A stretch of DNA of 37,866 nt from positions 1-37,866 of the forward strand of contig JAJEGF010000062.1 in NCBI GenBank assembly GCA_022820025.1, read 5' to 3'. The DNA is from Chloroflexota bacterium. GTDB taxonomy: Bacteria > Chloroflexota > UBA11872. A model generated the notes under the pieces. The model saw only the letters and a list, made by a program, of their open reading frames with translations, was not told the DNA's origin and did not search any database. Below are positions 10,244 through 19,090 of the stretch, in pieces. Each line of letters opens with the position of its first letter. Within the stretch, counting starts at the first letter, position 1. A program made the translations under genes and the position numbers.

Positions 10244-13200
10244 CTAGCCATGACGAGCGCACTCTCGATCTGAAGACACCAGTTCTTCAGCGGCCAGCGC
10301 TCTTACCAGCGCACTCGGATCTGTGTCCAGGCGCACCCGAAGATCCTCATACGGGTCGGGATCGATCGTACGGAGACGTGGAAGAGCGTATACGACGCCG
10401 ATCCGTACGTCTCGGTCCGGATCTGACGCTAACGCTGCCAATATCGCCGTGTCAGGAGAAGTCTTCATGTCAGGCATCTGCAGGGCTATCCGTCGGACCT
10501 CCGGATTCGTGTGTGTGGCGAGCTCGTTGCTAGACACCTTGCTGGTGGAGAGTCTTGGCAGCGTAAGGAGGGAGGCACCAGTACGTTGCAACTCCGCATC
10601 TTCTGATCGCAACCAATTGAGGGCAATTTTGATGACAAATGAACGCTGCTCGGAGTCCCTGAATGCTTGACCCAGAAGCCATGCCGCGGACACTCGTACG
10701 TCCGTCGCGCCGCCTAAAGAGACATGGAATCGGCTGAGGGGATGCTGGGAATCGGCGTAGAGTTGATCTGTTTCTGAAATCTGAATCCTATGATCTGTCA
10801 ACGGTTGTACGCGCTCGCCAAGTTCCTCTCTTTCGCTTTCTGTGAGAAGATCAACGGCGTTGGCCGCTGCCGCAAGCGCACTGCCTCGATTAATCGACGG
10901 TTCGTGAGGATTTAGACCAATCTCGATCAGTTTATCGACATACCCGCGCACGACTTCATTGCTCTGTTCCTTGAGAAATTCCTCAGGAACGTAGTACTTC
11001 GAACCTATGTCATAGCTAGAACGCTGCCCCAAGGGATGATTAGCTACGAACTGAAGTAGCTTCGTCCAGTGTGCACGCGTCGCTGCGTTTAGGTGACCCA
11101 ATTGGGCCAATGCACGAGTTAGGTCCAATTGCACTCGATCGGCAACCCGCTCGAGTGCTTCAATCAATTCACGAATATCGTCTCCGCATGACTCGAGGGC
11201 ATACGACCATACACTCGAGTGTGATCCGACTGCCATTTCTCCAAATATCTCGGCTGCCTGCTGTCTGAAGTCAGAGCGAAACCGATACACGCGGGCAGCC
11301 AGAATCAATACAGCGTCATCGGTCATTCGGTATTCTCCATCTTTGCGGGGAGCAAGTTGACCGAGCAGCGGCATTAGTCGTTGAAGATCGTCGTTGGTCC
11401 CAGCAAGAATTATCGCTCCAAGTGCCTTAAGCAGGGCTTGCGTGTCTTGCATGCCATCTGAGCTATCGACCAGACGATCAACGAGCTCTGTCACGAGACC
11501 ACGCGCTAGTTCTGGCGGTGCAAGGTCACCAACATGATCAAGAGCAGAAAGCGCAGTTGGAATCATCCATGGAGCGGAACAAGTCAACGCATCGGTAAGA
11601 AATACCGGCCAAGAGTTCAGTCTCGGCGCGATTTCCTCGACCAATTTGAACTCACCGCTGAGCACAGCGTGCTCCAGGGCTTGCATCAAATTGCCAGACT
11701 GGACGTGTATCCGCGCGAGAATCGTGTGTGATTCGCGCTCGTAACTAAGGCATCCGCTGCGGATTGATTCAAGCAAATGAAAGCGTGACCATAGATGCGC
11801 GTTGGGCTTTTGGTCAGTCGCCAAGTAGAGGTATGCCCGTTGCCGTGTTCGAGGGTTCGCTTTTACAAACGAGCACGTGCCGTCGATTGACAGTGCCAGC
11901 TGATTCGTCTCGCTGAATTCCTCGAACTGAGCGGGGAAACGATACAGTGAAGTGAGTGACCAAAGCGCATTCTCGACATCAAGGTCCAGATTGGCTTCCG
12001 CTCCAAGCTTCATTGCATGTCGGTAGAGAGTCGCCGTACGCTCCCATCGTCCGTTCCATGCGCACCACCGCGCGGCGCGAAGAAGGACATACATGCCTTC
12101 TGGCGTAGGGAGTAGCAGAGATTCGGCTTGGTTCATAAGGGTGTCCCAATTCCCCGGGATCCCTGCATCAGCCAGTGCAACGCGTACTCTGAGTGCGACT
12201 TTAGTATCACCACTCTCGCCTATTTCACGGAGCCTGTCCTCTCGATCCAACACGACCTGGAAGTTGCGATCAGCGAGCGCGGCCTCGACGAGTAGCACTG
12301 CAATGAAAGGCGCGTATCGATCATCAGCCTTCAGTACGTCGAAGCACTCGGCGATTCTCTGAAGCTGCGTACGATCCTCATGCCATCGGCCAAAGTAGAT
12401 CATGGCAGCACTGCGCGCCTGCCGAGTCTCGTCTATCGAATTGTGGACTTCGTGCAGTCCCTGGCTAACCCCTGGGGAGACTTGCGGCTGAGCCCGGTCG
12501 AACAGATCGCGGATGGCAAGATCCATCAAGAGATCGTGACTGCCACTCGCGTCGCCAGACTCCCTCAGAGCAGTAGCACTTAGCTGTTCGAATCGGTCAG
12601 CATGTCCAGGAAATCGCTCACGGAGATCGTCGGCGACCTCGCCGTAGACCCTCGCAGCATCGGCTTGTGACGTCTTCGCAAGGCGTTCGGCTTTCTCCAC
12701 TTTTTCTGCGAGGCCGAGAGCTTCAATTGGACCGAGCAGAAGAGCTTCAGAGTTTAGTCGACGACGGGCTACGTCATCTGGCCCAAAGAAGGCCGTCACC
12801 CAGGAACGGCCGAAGTACGTCTGGACCAACGACTCCTGATCTCGAAGAAGGCGAGTGAGCTCAGGTGAATCCCATACTTCGATCTCGAAAGGGTACTGCG
12901 GCTGAAGTTTATTCAGCTTGTTCTGAAAGTTTCGGTCGTTGGCTTCGACCGACATGCAGAGGACGAACGTGTGTACTCCTTCAGCAAGCGGGCCGTCGGA
13001 AAAGCACTTCACGGCGTCCCGAAGCTGGGAGGCGGTAACTGCCGCAGTTTGCCTTGCCTGGAACGCCACAAGGTGCCCTTGAGGTGACGTTCCCCGGAAG
13101 TCAACTCCGTGCTCGGGCTGTCCCGGCTTCCCGTACCGATGAACATTCGTGAATCCGTGTGCCTTCGCGACGTCCTGGCAAAGGCGCTCGAAGCGAACGT

Positions 13201-13282
13201 CGCTCATTACGCGGAATGGGAATTCCGTTGGCGAACCGACGACGGGAAGGGGAACGCCCGACTGATTGTCCGGTGAGGTCAT
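10244..13282 (-). CDS. Mrr-like N-terminus plus helical-solenoid protein, candidate defence effector
   Basis: This intact 1012-residue protein begins with an Mrr or restriction-endonuclease-like fold: FERLCQDVAKAHGF (31-44), GKPGQPEHGVDF (51-62) and VAFQARQ (72-78). In that fold the pattern is normally D followed by QxK or ExK. Here D61 and Q75 are kept but the lysine is R77, so cleavage may be lost or altered. Residues about 160-650 look like TPR-type helical pairs (for example AARWCAWNGRWERTATLYR). The C-terminal 200 residues resemble HEAT repeats (RRIALQMPDM, RDVRIGVVYALPRL). I find no Walker A or B motif, unlike STAND relatives. Composition is less GC-rich than the neighbouring MmeI-type gene. 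I cannot name the family. Its place in the island and its domain order suggest a sensor-effector without an ATPase switch. Confidence 0.75.
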   Translation of the reverse strand: MTSPDNQSGVPLPVVGSPTEFPFRVMSDVRFERLCQDVAKAHGFTNVHRYGKPGQPEHGVDFRGTSPQGHLVAFQARQTAAVTASQLRDAVKCFSDGPLAEGVHTFVLCMSVEANDRNFQNKLNKLQPQYPFEIEVWDSPELTRLLRDQESLVQTYFGRSWVTAFFGPDDVARRRLNSEALLLGPIEALGLAEKVEKAERLAKTSQADAARVYGEVADDLRERFPGHADRFEQLSATALRESGDASGSHDLLMDLAIRDLFDRAQPQVSPGVSQGLHEVHNSIDETRQARSAAMIYFGRWHEDRTQLQRIAECFDVLKADDRYAPFIAVLLVEAALADRNFQVVLDREDRLREIGESGDTKVALRVRVALADAGIPGNWDTLMNQAESLLLPTPEGMYVLLRAARWCAWNGRWERTATLYRHAMKLGAEANLDLDVENALWSLTSLYRFPAQFEEFSETNQLALSIDGTCSFVKANPRTRQRAYLYLATDQKPNAHLWSRFHLLESIRSGCLSYERESHTILARIHVQSGNLMQALEHAVLSGEFKLVEEIAPRLNSWPVFLTDALTCSAPWMIPTALSALDHVGDLAPPELARGLVTELVDRLVDSSDGMQDTQALLKALGAIILAGTNDDLQRLMPLLGQLAPRKDGEYRMTDDAVLILAARVYRFRSDFRQQAAEIFGEMAVGSHSSVWSYALESCGDDIRELIEALERVADRVQLDLTRALAQLGHLNAATRAHWTKLLQFVANHPLGQRSSYDIGSKYYVPEEFLKEQSNEVVRGYVDKLIEIGLNPHEPSINRGSALAAAANAVDLLTESEREELGERVQPLTDHRIQISETDQLYADSQHPLSRFHVSLGGATDVRVSAAWLLGQAFRDSEQRSFVIKIALNWLRSEDAELQRTGASLLTLPRLSTSKVSSNELATHTNPEVRRIALQMPDMKTSPDTAILAALASDPDRDVRIGVVYALPRLRTIDPDPYEDLRVRLDTDPSALVRALAAEELVSSDRECARHG

Positions 13283-13585
13283 GAGTACGTCAGGGTCAAC
13301 TGCTTAACGCTCTGATACGTCAGCGAAGATCGTGACAGATCAACTGGTCGATGCGGTTTGCCAATACGTCGTGCTGAAACGCGAAGTGTCACGAGACAGC
13401 CAATAACCGTCGCGTACGTCGCCAAAGTCTTGCTTGGTCGTCGAAGTTCGTTGGCTGGTCAAGAATCTCAGCTTCTTTCCGCCCAATGATCCTAACAGTG
13501 CCGCTAACGGACCTTGGCCTGCCCGGAGTGGTCATGGCCAAATTGAACGAGGCAATCAGTTGCGGCGTCATAGAAGCGGTGGACC
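13283..13585. other. Spacer between the solenoid gene and the IS481 remnant
   Basis: A 60-residue minus frame at 13389-13571 is open but shows no family signal. This interval should hold the promoter of the solenoid gene on the minus strand. I cannot pick convincing -35 and -10 boxes. Confidence 0.3.
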
Positions 13586-13846
13586 TTGGCCGTGCCGGCT
13601 AGTCGCTATCACCTCAGCCCCCGGCCCTATCCGGCCCAACTGCCGCCGCTGCCCTATGGCCCCGACGATCAGGTGCGCAAGGTCCAGGCCGGCGGCTGGG
13701 TGTCCATCCAGGGGCGCCACCTGCGGTTGCCCAAAGCCTTGCGCGGCCAGGCCGTCGCCTTTCGTCCGACCGCCACCGACGGCTCCTGGACGATCCGCTT
13801 TCTGACCGACGACCTGGGCACCCTCGACCTGCGGGAGCCCGATTAA
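13586..13846 (+). pseudogene. IS481-family transposase, C-terminal remnant
   Basis: The frame encodes AVPASRYHLSPRPYP followed by DDQVRKVQAGGWVSIQGR and ends TLDLREPD before TAA. This is the conserved C-terminal beta-rich tail of IS481 transposases, normally about 300-350 residues. The HTH and DDE core are absent upstream, where the sequence becomes unrelated. It is therefore a truncated element, and its presence at the edge of the defence genes marks a past rearrangement. Confidence 0.78.
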
Positions 13847-13909
13847 GGGTGATCGCCATATGTCCGGTCTGGACAGACCGTGAGGGTGTTGCTTGGGGTG
13901 GTCTCATAA

Positions 13910-14017
13910 AGCAGCGCCGCGCTGGACGACGAAACCACTCCCAGCTACACCCTGACCGCCCGCGCCGGCAGCAGCGGCGGTAGCGCCACCAGCACCGTCA
14001 CCGACGTGGCCGACTAA
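13910..14017 (+). pseudogene. Cadherin-like repeat tail, fragment
   Basis: The plus strand reads LDDETTPSYTLTARA, then GGSATSTVTDVAD and TAA. It matches the end of a cadherin domain (the LDRE-T-ASYTLTV pattern followed by VTVTVTDVND). Only about 35 residues survive and there is no start codon, so this is the broken end of a surface adhesin-type protein. Confidence 0.5.
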
Positions 14018-14991
14018 CGGAACCGCGCGTCGGAACGTGAGTGCAGGTGGTGGCGCCCGGCCCCTCCAGTCACGGGGCATCACGGGGTGCATTTGCGGTC
14101 GGGCTGGGGCCTGGGCGGTTGAACCCCGACCGTGCCGTCGCCCAATCCGTGGGACACGGCGCGGACCGCCGGTCGGCTCGCACGCCGCATCCGCGGCAGG
14201 CGCACCCTGTCGCGTGGTCCGCCGACGCAACGGCAGCGGGAACTCCCAGCCGGACTCGCACCGCTACCCCGGGGATTAGGAGTCCGTCCGGCGCTGTGCG
14301 AGGCGTGGCGATCCTGAGAATGTTGGCCGTGTGCAACGCCTAGCCCGCTGATTGGCCCTGACACCTGCCGTGCGGCGTACGAAGCTGCCGACTGGCCTGC
14401 GTTCGCGCCGTGCCGATCAGCGCCCTTAGCGATAGCCTGGCGTGCGACGTCCGCGCCGGCCCAACCAACGCCCGACAGGACCCACGGGGCGCCATCCTAT
14501 AGCTGCCGGGTATCGAGTCGAGTCGCTCAGCGTCCGGCGTCCTCCGCGGGACTGACCAGCACGAGGTGGGTCACCCTGGCGATCCAAGCGGTCGCGGTGC
14601 CCCGGACTCCGGCGCTCGGTACCCATGACGCGGCACTCGTCCGACACGGGCGAGACGTCGTCGGCCCCGAGTCTCCAGTCTAGGGTCAGCTACCTGCGAC
14701 GACCCATGACGGCTTCGCAGGACGCGGCGACACGGCCGATCTGGCGTCGCCAGCTACATCGCAACCCGGTGCGCCTCGCACCACGCCACCGTCGTCTCGC
14801 GGACCCGACATACTGCGGCACTTCGAACCTGGACGAAGACCGATTGTTCGAAAGTGTTCCGACAAAACCACTGGCGTCGCCTCGAGTAACTATTAGGGCG
14901 ATTCCTTAGGTCTCCCCAACACGTACGCCCCTCGCCGGAGGGCAGGCCCTCCACCGGCCTCGGGCACACCCCGCACCGGACGCCGCGGAGG
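14018..14991. other. Degenerate GC-rich stretch without a recognisable gene
   Basis: Several short frames are open on both strands, as expected at this GC content, but none has a coherent motif, a convincing ribosome binding site or a recognisable relative. I see no tRNA, repeat or hairpin worth naming. Confidence 0.4.
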
Positions 14992-15414
14992 TCACGTCGT
15001 CGCATCGACGAGGCTGCGAAGCGCCACCGCGACCGCCTCGCCCACGGTCGGTCGGTAGACACTTGAGAGATGCGATCGACTCATCCCCATCTCGCGGCCA
15101 ATTGCGGCAATGGTCTGGCCGCTGGCGTAGCGCTCAAGGAACAGACGTTCGCGGGGGGACAGGGCCGGGAGCGAGACATCGACGGCGCGCATCAGGAGCT
15201 TCTGCAGCGCGAGCACGCGGCCGTGCGGGTTGTTGGGATGGCGCCGCTTGGCGAACCGGAGCACGCCGGGCAGCTTGACCAGGGGTGAGCGCCGCAGCCG
15301 CATGGGGCGGTCGAGATCCCGCAGACACGTATCGACCAGGCGGGTCCACTCCGCCAGCGATCGGCGACCCGGCTGGGCGCGTCTACGTCGCCCAATCCCC
15401 GATGTCTTCGCCAT
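14992..15414 (-). CDS. Small HTH protein with a sigma-70 region 4 / LuxR-like domain
   Basis: From ATG 15414 the protein has about 140 residues. A TTG at 15567 would extend it by 51 low-complexity residues and overlap the integrase stop, so I prefer the ATG. The C-terminal half reads LSPRERLFLERYASGQTIA followed by IGREMGMSRSHLSSVY, a helix-turn-helix of the sigma-70 region 4 / LuxR type. The basic N-terminal half (RRRRAQPGRRSLAEW) has no recognised fold. It lies directly downstream of the tyrosine recombinase on the same strand, so it may be cotranscribed and could regulate integration or excision. That role is inferred from position only. Confidence 0.6.
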   Translation of the reverse strand: MAKTSGIGRRRRAQPGRRSLAEWTRLVDTCLRDLDRPMRLRRSPLVKLPGVLRFAKRRHPNNPHGRVLALQKLLMRAVDVSLPALSPRERLFLERYASGQTIAAIGREMGMSRSHLSSVYRPTVGEAVAVALRSLVDATT

Positions 15415-15550
15415 GGCCCCTACGATCGGGCCGGGCGGCCCGGCCGGGAATACAGGAATCCGTAATCCGGCGCATGGGCATGCCGGGACGTCACCGAGTC
15501 GAAGGTCGCCCGGCCCGTCGGCGCCCGGCGACTCCGCATCGTCGGTCGCC

Positions 15551-16648
15551 CTAGGTGGCGATTTCAATCAGGTCGCCGTTTTCCGTGCGCAGCACGAGGT
15601 GTCCGCCCTTGACGGCGACGATGCGGGCGCTGGCGGCGCGGCGCCCCGCGCGCGCCGCCCGGCGAAAGGTCCGCCCGTTGGGCAGGCGGTCGAGCGGGGA
15701 GTGCGCCCGGTGGCGGCGCACCACATCGGACGAGGCGAGGTGGAGGTAGTGGTTCACCATCATCAGGGTCGTGTGGCCCAGGATCCGCTGCAGCGTCAGC
15801 ACGTCCCCGCCGGCGCGGAGGTAGGTCACCCCGAAGGTGTGGCGAAAGCGATGCGGGTGGATGTTGGTCAACTCGGCGCGGACCGCCAGCCGCTTGAGCA
15901 CGCGCCCCAGCGTGTAGCGCGTCAACGGCCGACGCTGGCGCGTCAGAAACACGCGGTCCGCGTCGGGGTTCGGGTCGTCGGGCCACGGGCGCCCCAGCTG
16001 GAGGTAGCGATCCACCATCGAGCGGGCGCGCTGGCCCAACGCCACCGTGCGGTCGCGGGCGCCCTTGCCGCCGCGCACCCGCACCTCGCCGGAGGCCAGG
16101 TCCAGGTCCGCCACGCGCAGACGGCAGAGCTCCGAGGACCGGATCCCGGTATCGAGCAGCACGCTGAGGATGGCCAGGTCGCGCAGACCCAGCGGCGCGC
16201 GCGGATCGCAGGCGTCCAGCAGGCGCTGCTGGTCGTCGGCAGAAATGGGCTCAACTTCGCGCGTCGGCAGCCGCCCCGGTCGAAACTTTTCCAGGGGATG
16301 GGCGTCCACGTACCCCGCCTCGGCGAGCCAGCCGGCAAACGCCCGCAGCACGCGGCAATAGCCGTTGACCGTGTGGGCGGCTCGACGCTCGCCCTCGTGC
16401 CCCGGCGTGCGCCGGGGACGCGCCATCGGGGCGGTGCGCAGCTGGCGCTGCCAGCGCCGGGCCAGCGCCAGCGTCAGGTCGCCGACGGTGGTCGCCGCCA
16501 CGCCGTCGGCGTAGTGCGCAAAGCGGCGCAGCACGGCGTGCTTCCAGGCCAGCGTGGCGCGCGACTGCCCCTCGGCCTCGCAGGCCGCCACGTACTCGGC
16601 GATGGCTTCGGCCAGGGGGACGGTGGGTTCGAATGGCAAGTTGCCCAT
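15551..16648 (-). CDS. Tyrosine recombinase / phage-type integrase
   Basis: The intact 365-residue protein has an N-terminal SAM-like core-binding domain (about 10-115: LAEAIAEYVAACEAEG) and a C-terminal catalytic domain. The catalytic residues are R170 (DTGIRSSEL), K195 (GGKGARDR), H266-x-x-R269 (HRFRHTFG), H292 (LGHTTL) and nucleophile Y301 (NHYLHLA). It would carry out site-specific strand exchange through a phosphotyrosine intermediate. A tail of about 50 residues follows the active site. It begins about 225 bases from an 87-nt tRNA-like sequence, the usual arrangement for tRNA-targeting integrases. A small HTH gene follows on the same strand. Confidence 0.93.
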   Translation of the reverse strand: MGNLPFEPTVPLAEAIAEYVAACEAEGQSRATLAWKHAVLRRFAHYADGVAATTVGDLTLALARRWQRQLRTAPMARPRRTPGHEGERRAAHTVNGYCRVLRAFAGWLAEAGYVDAHPLEKFRPGRLPTREVEPISADDQQRLLDACDPRAPLGLRDLAILSVLLDTGIRSSELCRLRVADLDLASGEVRVRGGKGARDRTVALGQRARSMVDRYLQLGRPWPDDPNPDADRVFLTRQRRPLTRYTLGRVLKRLAVRAELTNIHPHRFRHTFGVTYLRAGGDVLTLQRILGHTTLMMVNHYLHLASSDVVRRHRAHSPLDRLPNGRTFRRAARAGRRAASARIVAVKGGHLVLRTENGDLIEIAT

Positions 16649-16873
16649 GATGCGGCCTCCGTCCTCGGCGACGCGGTCCAGGCGTTCGCCGACTGTTGGC
16701 CGGACGTTGGGACGCGCCGGGGAGCGTGTGGCAAGCGTTCGAATTCGGGGGTCAGGCTAGTGCCCGTGGTCACGAATCCGAGCAAGCTCGTGACCCGTTG
16801 CACGCCCGGCCGCCGCGGCGGTCGATGCCGCCGGCATGCCGTCCCATCAGGTTTGACGGCGCGGTGGTGGGGG

Positions 16874-16960
16874 TGCCGAGGGCGGGACTCGAACCCGCAC
16901 AGCCCGAAGGCCACTAGCCCCAGAAGCACCGGCGTATGCCCGAGGCTCCGCGTCCCCGAC
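16874..16960 (-). tRNA. tRNA-Leu-like sequence with broken anticodon stem, probable attachment site
   Basis: Read on the minus strand, 87 nt fold like a class II tRNA. The acceptor stem pairs 16960-16954 with 16881-16875. The D stem is GCG/CGC. The variable arm is GGCC-TTCG-GGCT. The T arm is GCGGG-TTCGAGT-CCCGC, followed by the second acceptor strand and discriminator A at 16874; no CCA is encoded. The stretch GGTGC-TTCTGGG-GCTAG cannot form an anticodon stem, so it is probably not a working tRNA. Its position next to the integrase suggests an attL/attR remnant created by integration into tRNA-Leu. It could also be tRNA-Ser-derived. Confidence 0.5.
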
Positions 16961-16973
16961 AGTTCCCACCTGC

Positions 16974-17870
16974 GTGATGCGCGTGCGTGTCGGCCACCGC
17001 CAACTTCAGGTCCTACGCCTGCTCGCCGCCCATCGGCTGCTGACCACCCTGCAGGTGCAGGCGCTGGCGTTCGAGACCTGCGCCCGGCGCACCTGCGAGA
17101 TCTGCCTTCAACGACTCCATCAGCGGGGCTGGGTGGTGCAGGCCGAGCCGTTGCACGGCGGACCCGGCGGCGGCCGCAGCGGCTATGTCTATGCCCTAGC
17201 GGCGGACGGCGCCGAGGTGCTGTCGGCCGTGGCTGGCGTGCCGATCGCCGACATCCCGACCGTGGCCGGGCCCGAGGTCCTGGCGCCCCGCTTCGTGAAT
17301 CACCAGTTGGCCGTCAACCGCTGCCTCCTGGCCGTGCCGGCCGCCTGCCGGACCCATCCGCGCGCGGTCCTGCATGCCTGGACGGCCGACTCACACGCGC
17401 GCGTACGCTACCGAGTGGGCCGAACCTGGCGGACGGTCCATCCCGACGCGGTCGCCGAGCTGGAGGTGCACGGCCACCGTCGCTGGCTCTACCTGGAGGT
17501 CGACCGGGGCACGGCGGAGTTGCGGCGCTACCGACTCAAGCTCCGGCGCTACGGGCGGTTCTATCTGTCGGGTAGCTGGCAACACGAGTACACGCAGTTC
17601 CCCGAGATCCGGATCGTCACAGCCCATCGCCCGCGGGTGCGCCGCATGCTGGCCGAGGTGGCGACGGCGGTGCACAGCTTCAACCCGGCCGAGCGGGCCG
17701 CGCTCAAGGCCGCGCTGGTGGTGGCCGTGACCTGGGAACCGGCCTTCCTGGCGAATCCCGATGCGGCCGTCTGGACGCCCATCGTCGCCGGGGAACGGCG
17801 AGCGCCGCTGCTTGGCCACGGTCGCGACGGCGGCTCGGCGTCCTTCGTCGCGAACGCCACGCCGACGTAG
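16974..17870 (+). CDS. Replication-relaxation family protein (Replic_Relax), intact copy
   Basis: The 298-residue protein opens with a winged-helix region (RQLQVLRLLAAHRLLTTLQV and CEICLQRLHQRGWVVQAEPL), followed by a glycine-rich wing (HGGPGGGR). The next part, MRCLLAV-like through AELEVHGHRRWLYLEVDRGT and then LSGSWQ, matches replication-relaxation proteins found on plasmids and integrative elements of Actinobacteria and Chloroflexota. Such proteins are thought to act in plasmid replication. GTG 16974 and ATG 16977 are both possible starts. The gene diverges from the integrase across the tRNA-like site. A diverged, broken direct copy lies at 27723-28616 and further fragments at 26098-26500, so this is the only intact member. 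Confidence 0.72.
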   Translation: MMRVRVGHRQLQVLRLLAAHRLLTTLQVQALAFETCARRTCEICLQRLHQRGWVVQAEPLHGGPGGGRSGYVYALAADGAEVLSAVAGVPIADIPTVAGPEVLAPRFVNHQLAVNRCLLAVPAACRTHPRAVLHAWTADSHARVRYRVGRTWRTVHPDAVAELEVHGHRRWLYLEVDRGTAELRRYRLKLRRYGRFYLSGSWQHEYTQFPEIRIVTAHRPRVRRMLAEVATAVHSFNPAERAALKAALVVAVTWEPAFLANPDAAVWTPIVAGERRAPLLGHGRDGGSASFVANATPT

Positions 17871-18140
17871 AGACCACACCGTCGCATTCGCGTCGCTGCG
17901 CACGCCGCACACGCAGTAAGAACTGCGCCGGACGCACGATCACATCGTGGACACGATCCCGGCCCTCCCCTGGTTGCCCTGCAACGATCTGCGTCTCGTT
18001 CGGCAAGGCCGAGTGACGGACGACCGACCAATTACCCTGTGCGTTGTGCCCGAGTCAACCAGCGGCGACCGTCGCCAGGTTGTCTTCGATCCCTGCGCGG
18101 ACGGCCACCTAGGGCACCAACGCGCTCTCCGCCGGCGATC
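16974..18140 (+). repeat. Long diverged direct repeat, copy A
   Basis: The replication-relaxation gene and about 270 bases downstream of it are repeated at 27723-28885 in the same orientation. Similarity continues past the stop codon through non-coding sequence, for example GCACGATCACATCGT at 17933 and again at 28680, and CCCGAGTCAACC at 18049 and 28797. A whole segment was therefore duplicated and not only a coding domain. Confidence 0.75.
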
Positions 18141-19090
18141 CCCGCATGCGTCACTGGATGCCCATCTACGGTGCCCAACGCGATCTCGCAACCCGCAGGT
18201 ATGTCCTTCGCCGGCACAGCAACGCGCGATGCCGGTCATTGGCGCGGCTCCATTGCTCAAGAATCCACGAGGATCCCCGTCCAGCCTCGGTCCTATGAAC
18301 GGGCAAGCGATGCGTCGGTCCGGCCCAGCGCCGGCCAGACTCGAACGAACTGACCGTCTTCGACCGCACGCGGCCTCCAGCGGCTGGCTCTACGGTGATG
18401 TGACCGTCGTCGATCCCCCGGCGCCCTCGACGGTCATCCGCCCGTCAGCCGCGTCTCGCATTTCGGAGGTCCGTACAGCCAGCTTCTCGAATTCGTCGTG
18501 TGGCAACCCGCGGGGTGACGACGACCCAGAAGCCCACGCTTTGCGGCTCACGTGACGGAAGATTTCGGGCGTCGATTCGTACACGAGGGCGCAAGAGAAG
18601 TACCCGCCCAGGGATTATCGCCGAGGCTACGGTCCAGCGGACAGAGAAGACGTCACCTGCAATGGAGCCGTCAGGACAGCGTCTCGCCACCACCCGGTCC
18701 GTCCGGCAGTCAGCACCTTGCGGAGCGCGGATCCATGCGCTGCTACGCGACGGCTCTGTCCGCGTCCTTGCACTCCTCAGCCACCGTGACGCAATCAGCA
18801 AGCGCCCACGGCCTGTCCGCCAGCCCTTCAGCCATCGCCGGTGACTCGTCGTGCCATGCACCCCGTACGTCTGCCCGGCGTGCAAACCGCAGGAGCGCGA
18901 GCCCGGATCAACCGTGCCCACAAACCGAGATCTTGGCTCCTTGCGATGTGGTATAGGGAGTTGGTGACGCTCAGATCGCTCGGTTACGACGGCTATTTCA
19001 GAGCCCGCGAGACTATGGCCGGATCCAGCGAGTTCCGTGGGCAGCCGAATAGACGCATGGACGAGTCATCAGCCCTGGGACGCCCGCATG
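18141..19090. other. Degenerate stretch before the AlbA-type pseudogene
   Basis: Long open frames occur on both strands, but they overlap each other and show no motifs or believable translation starts. Nothing recognisable was found. The similarity to the second repeat copy stops near 18140. Confidence 0.35.

Noticed and set aside
15230..17575. 781-residue plus-strand open frame
   Set aside because: It lies antisense to the tyrosine recombinase and shares its codon structure; the composition is Arg/Pro/Ala-rich without motifs. The stretch GRDSNPHSP in it is a translated tRNA-like site.
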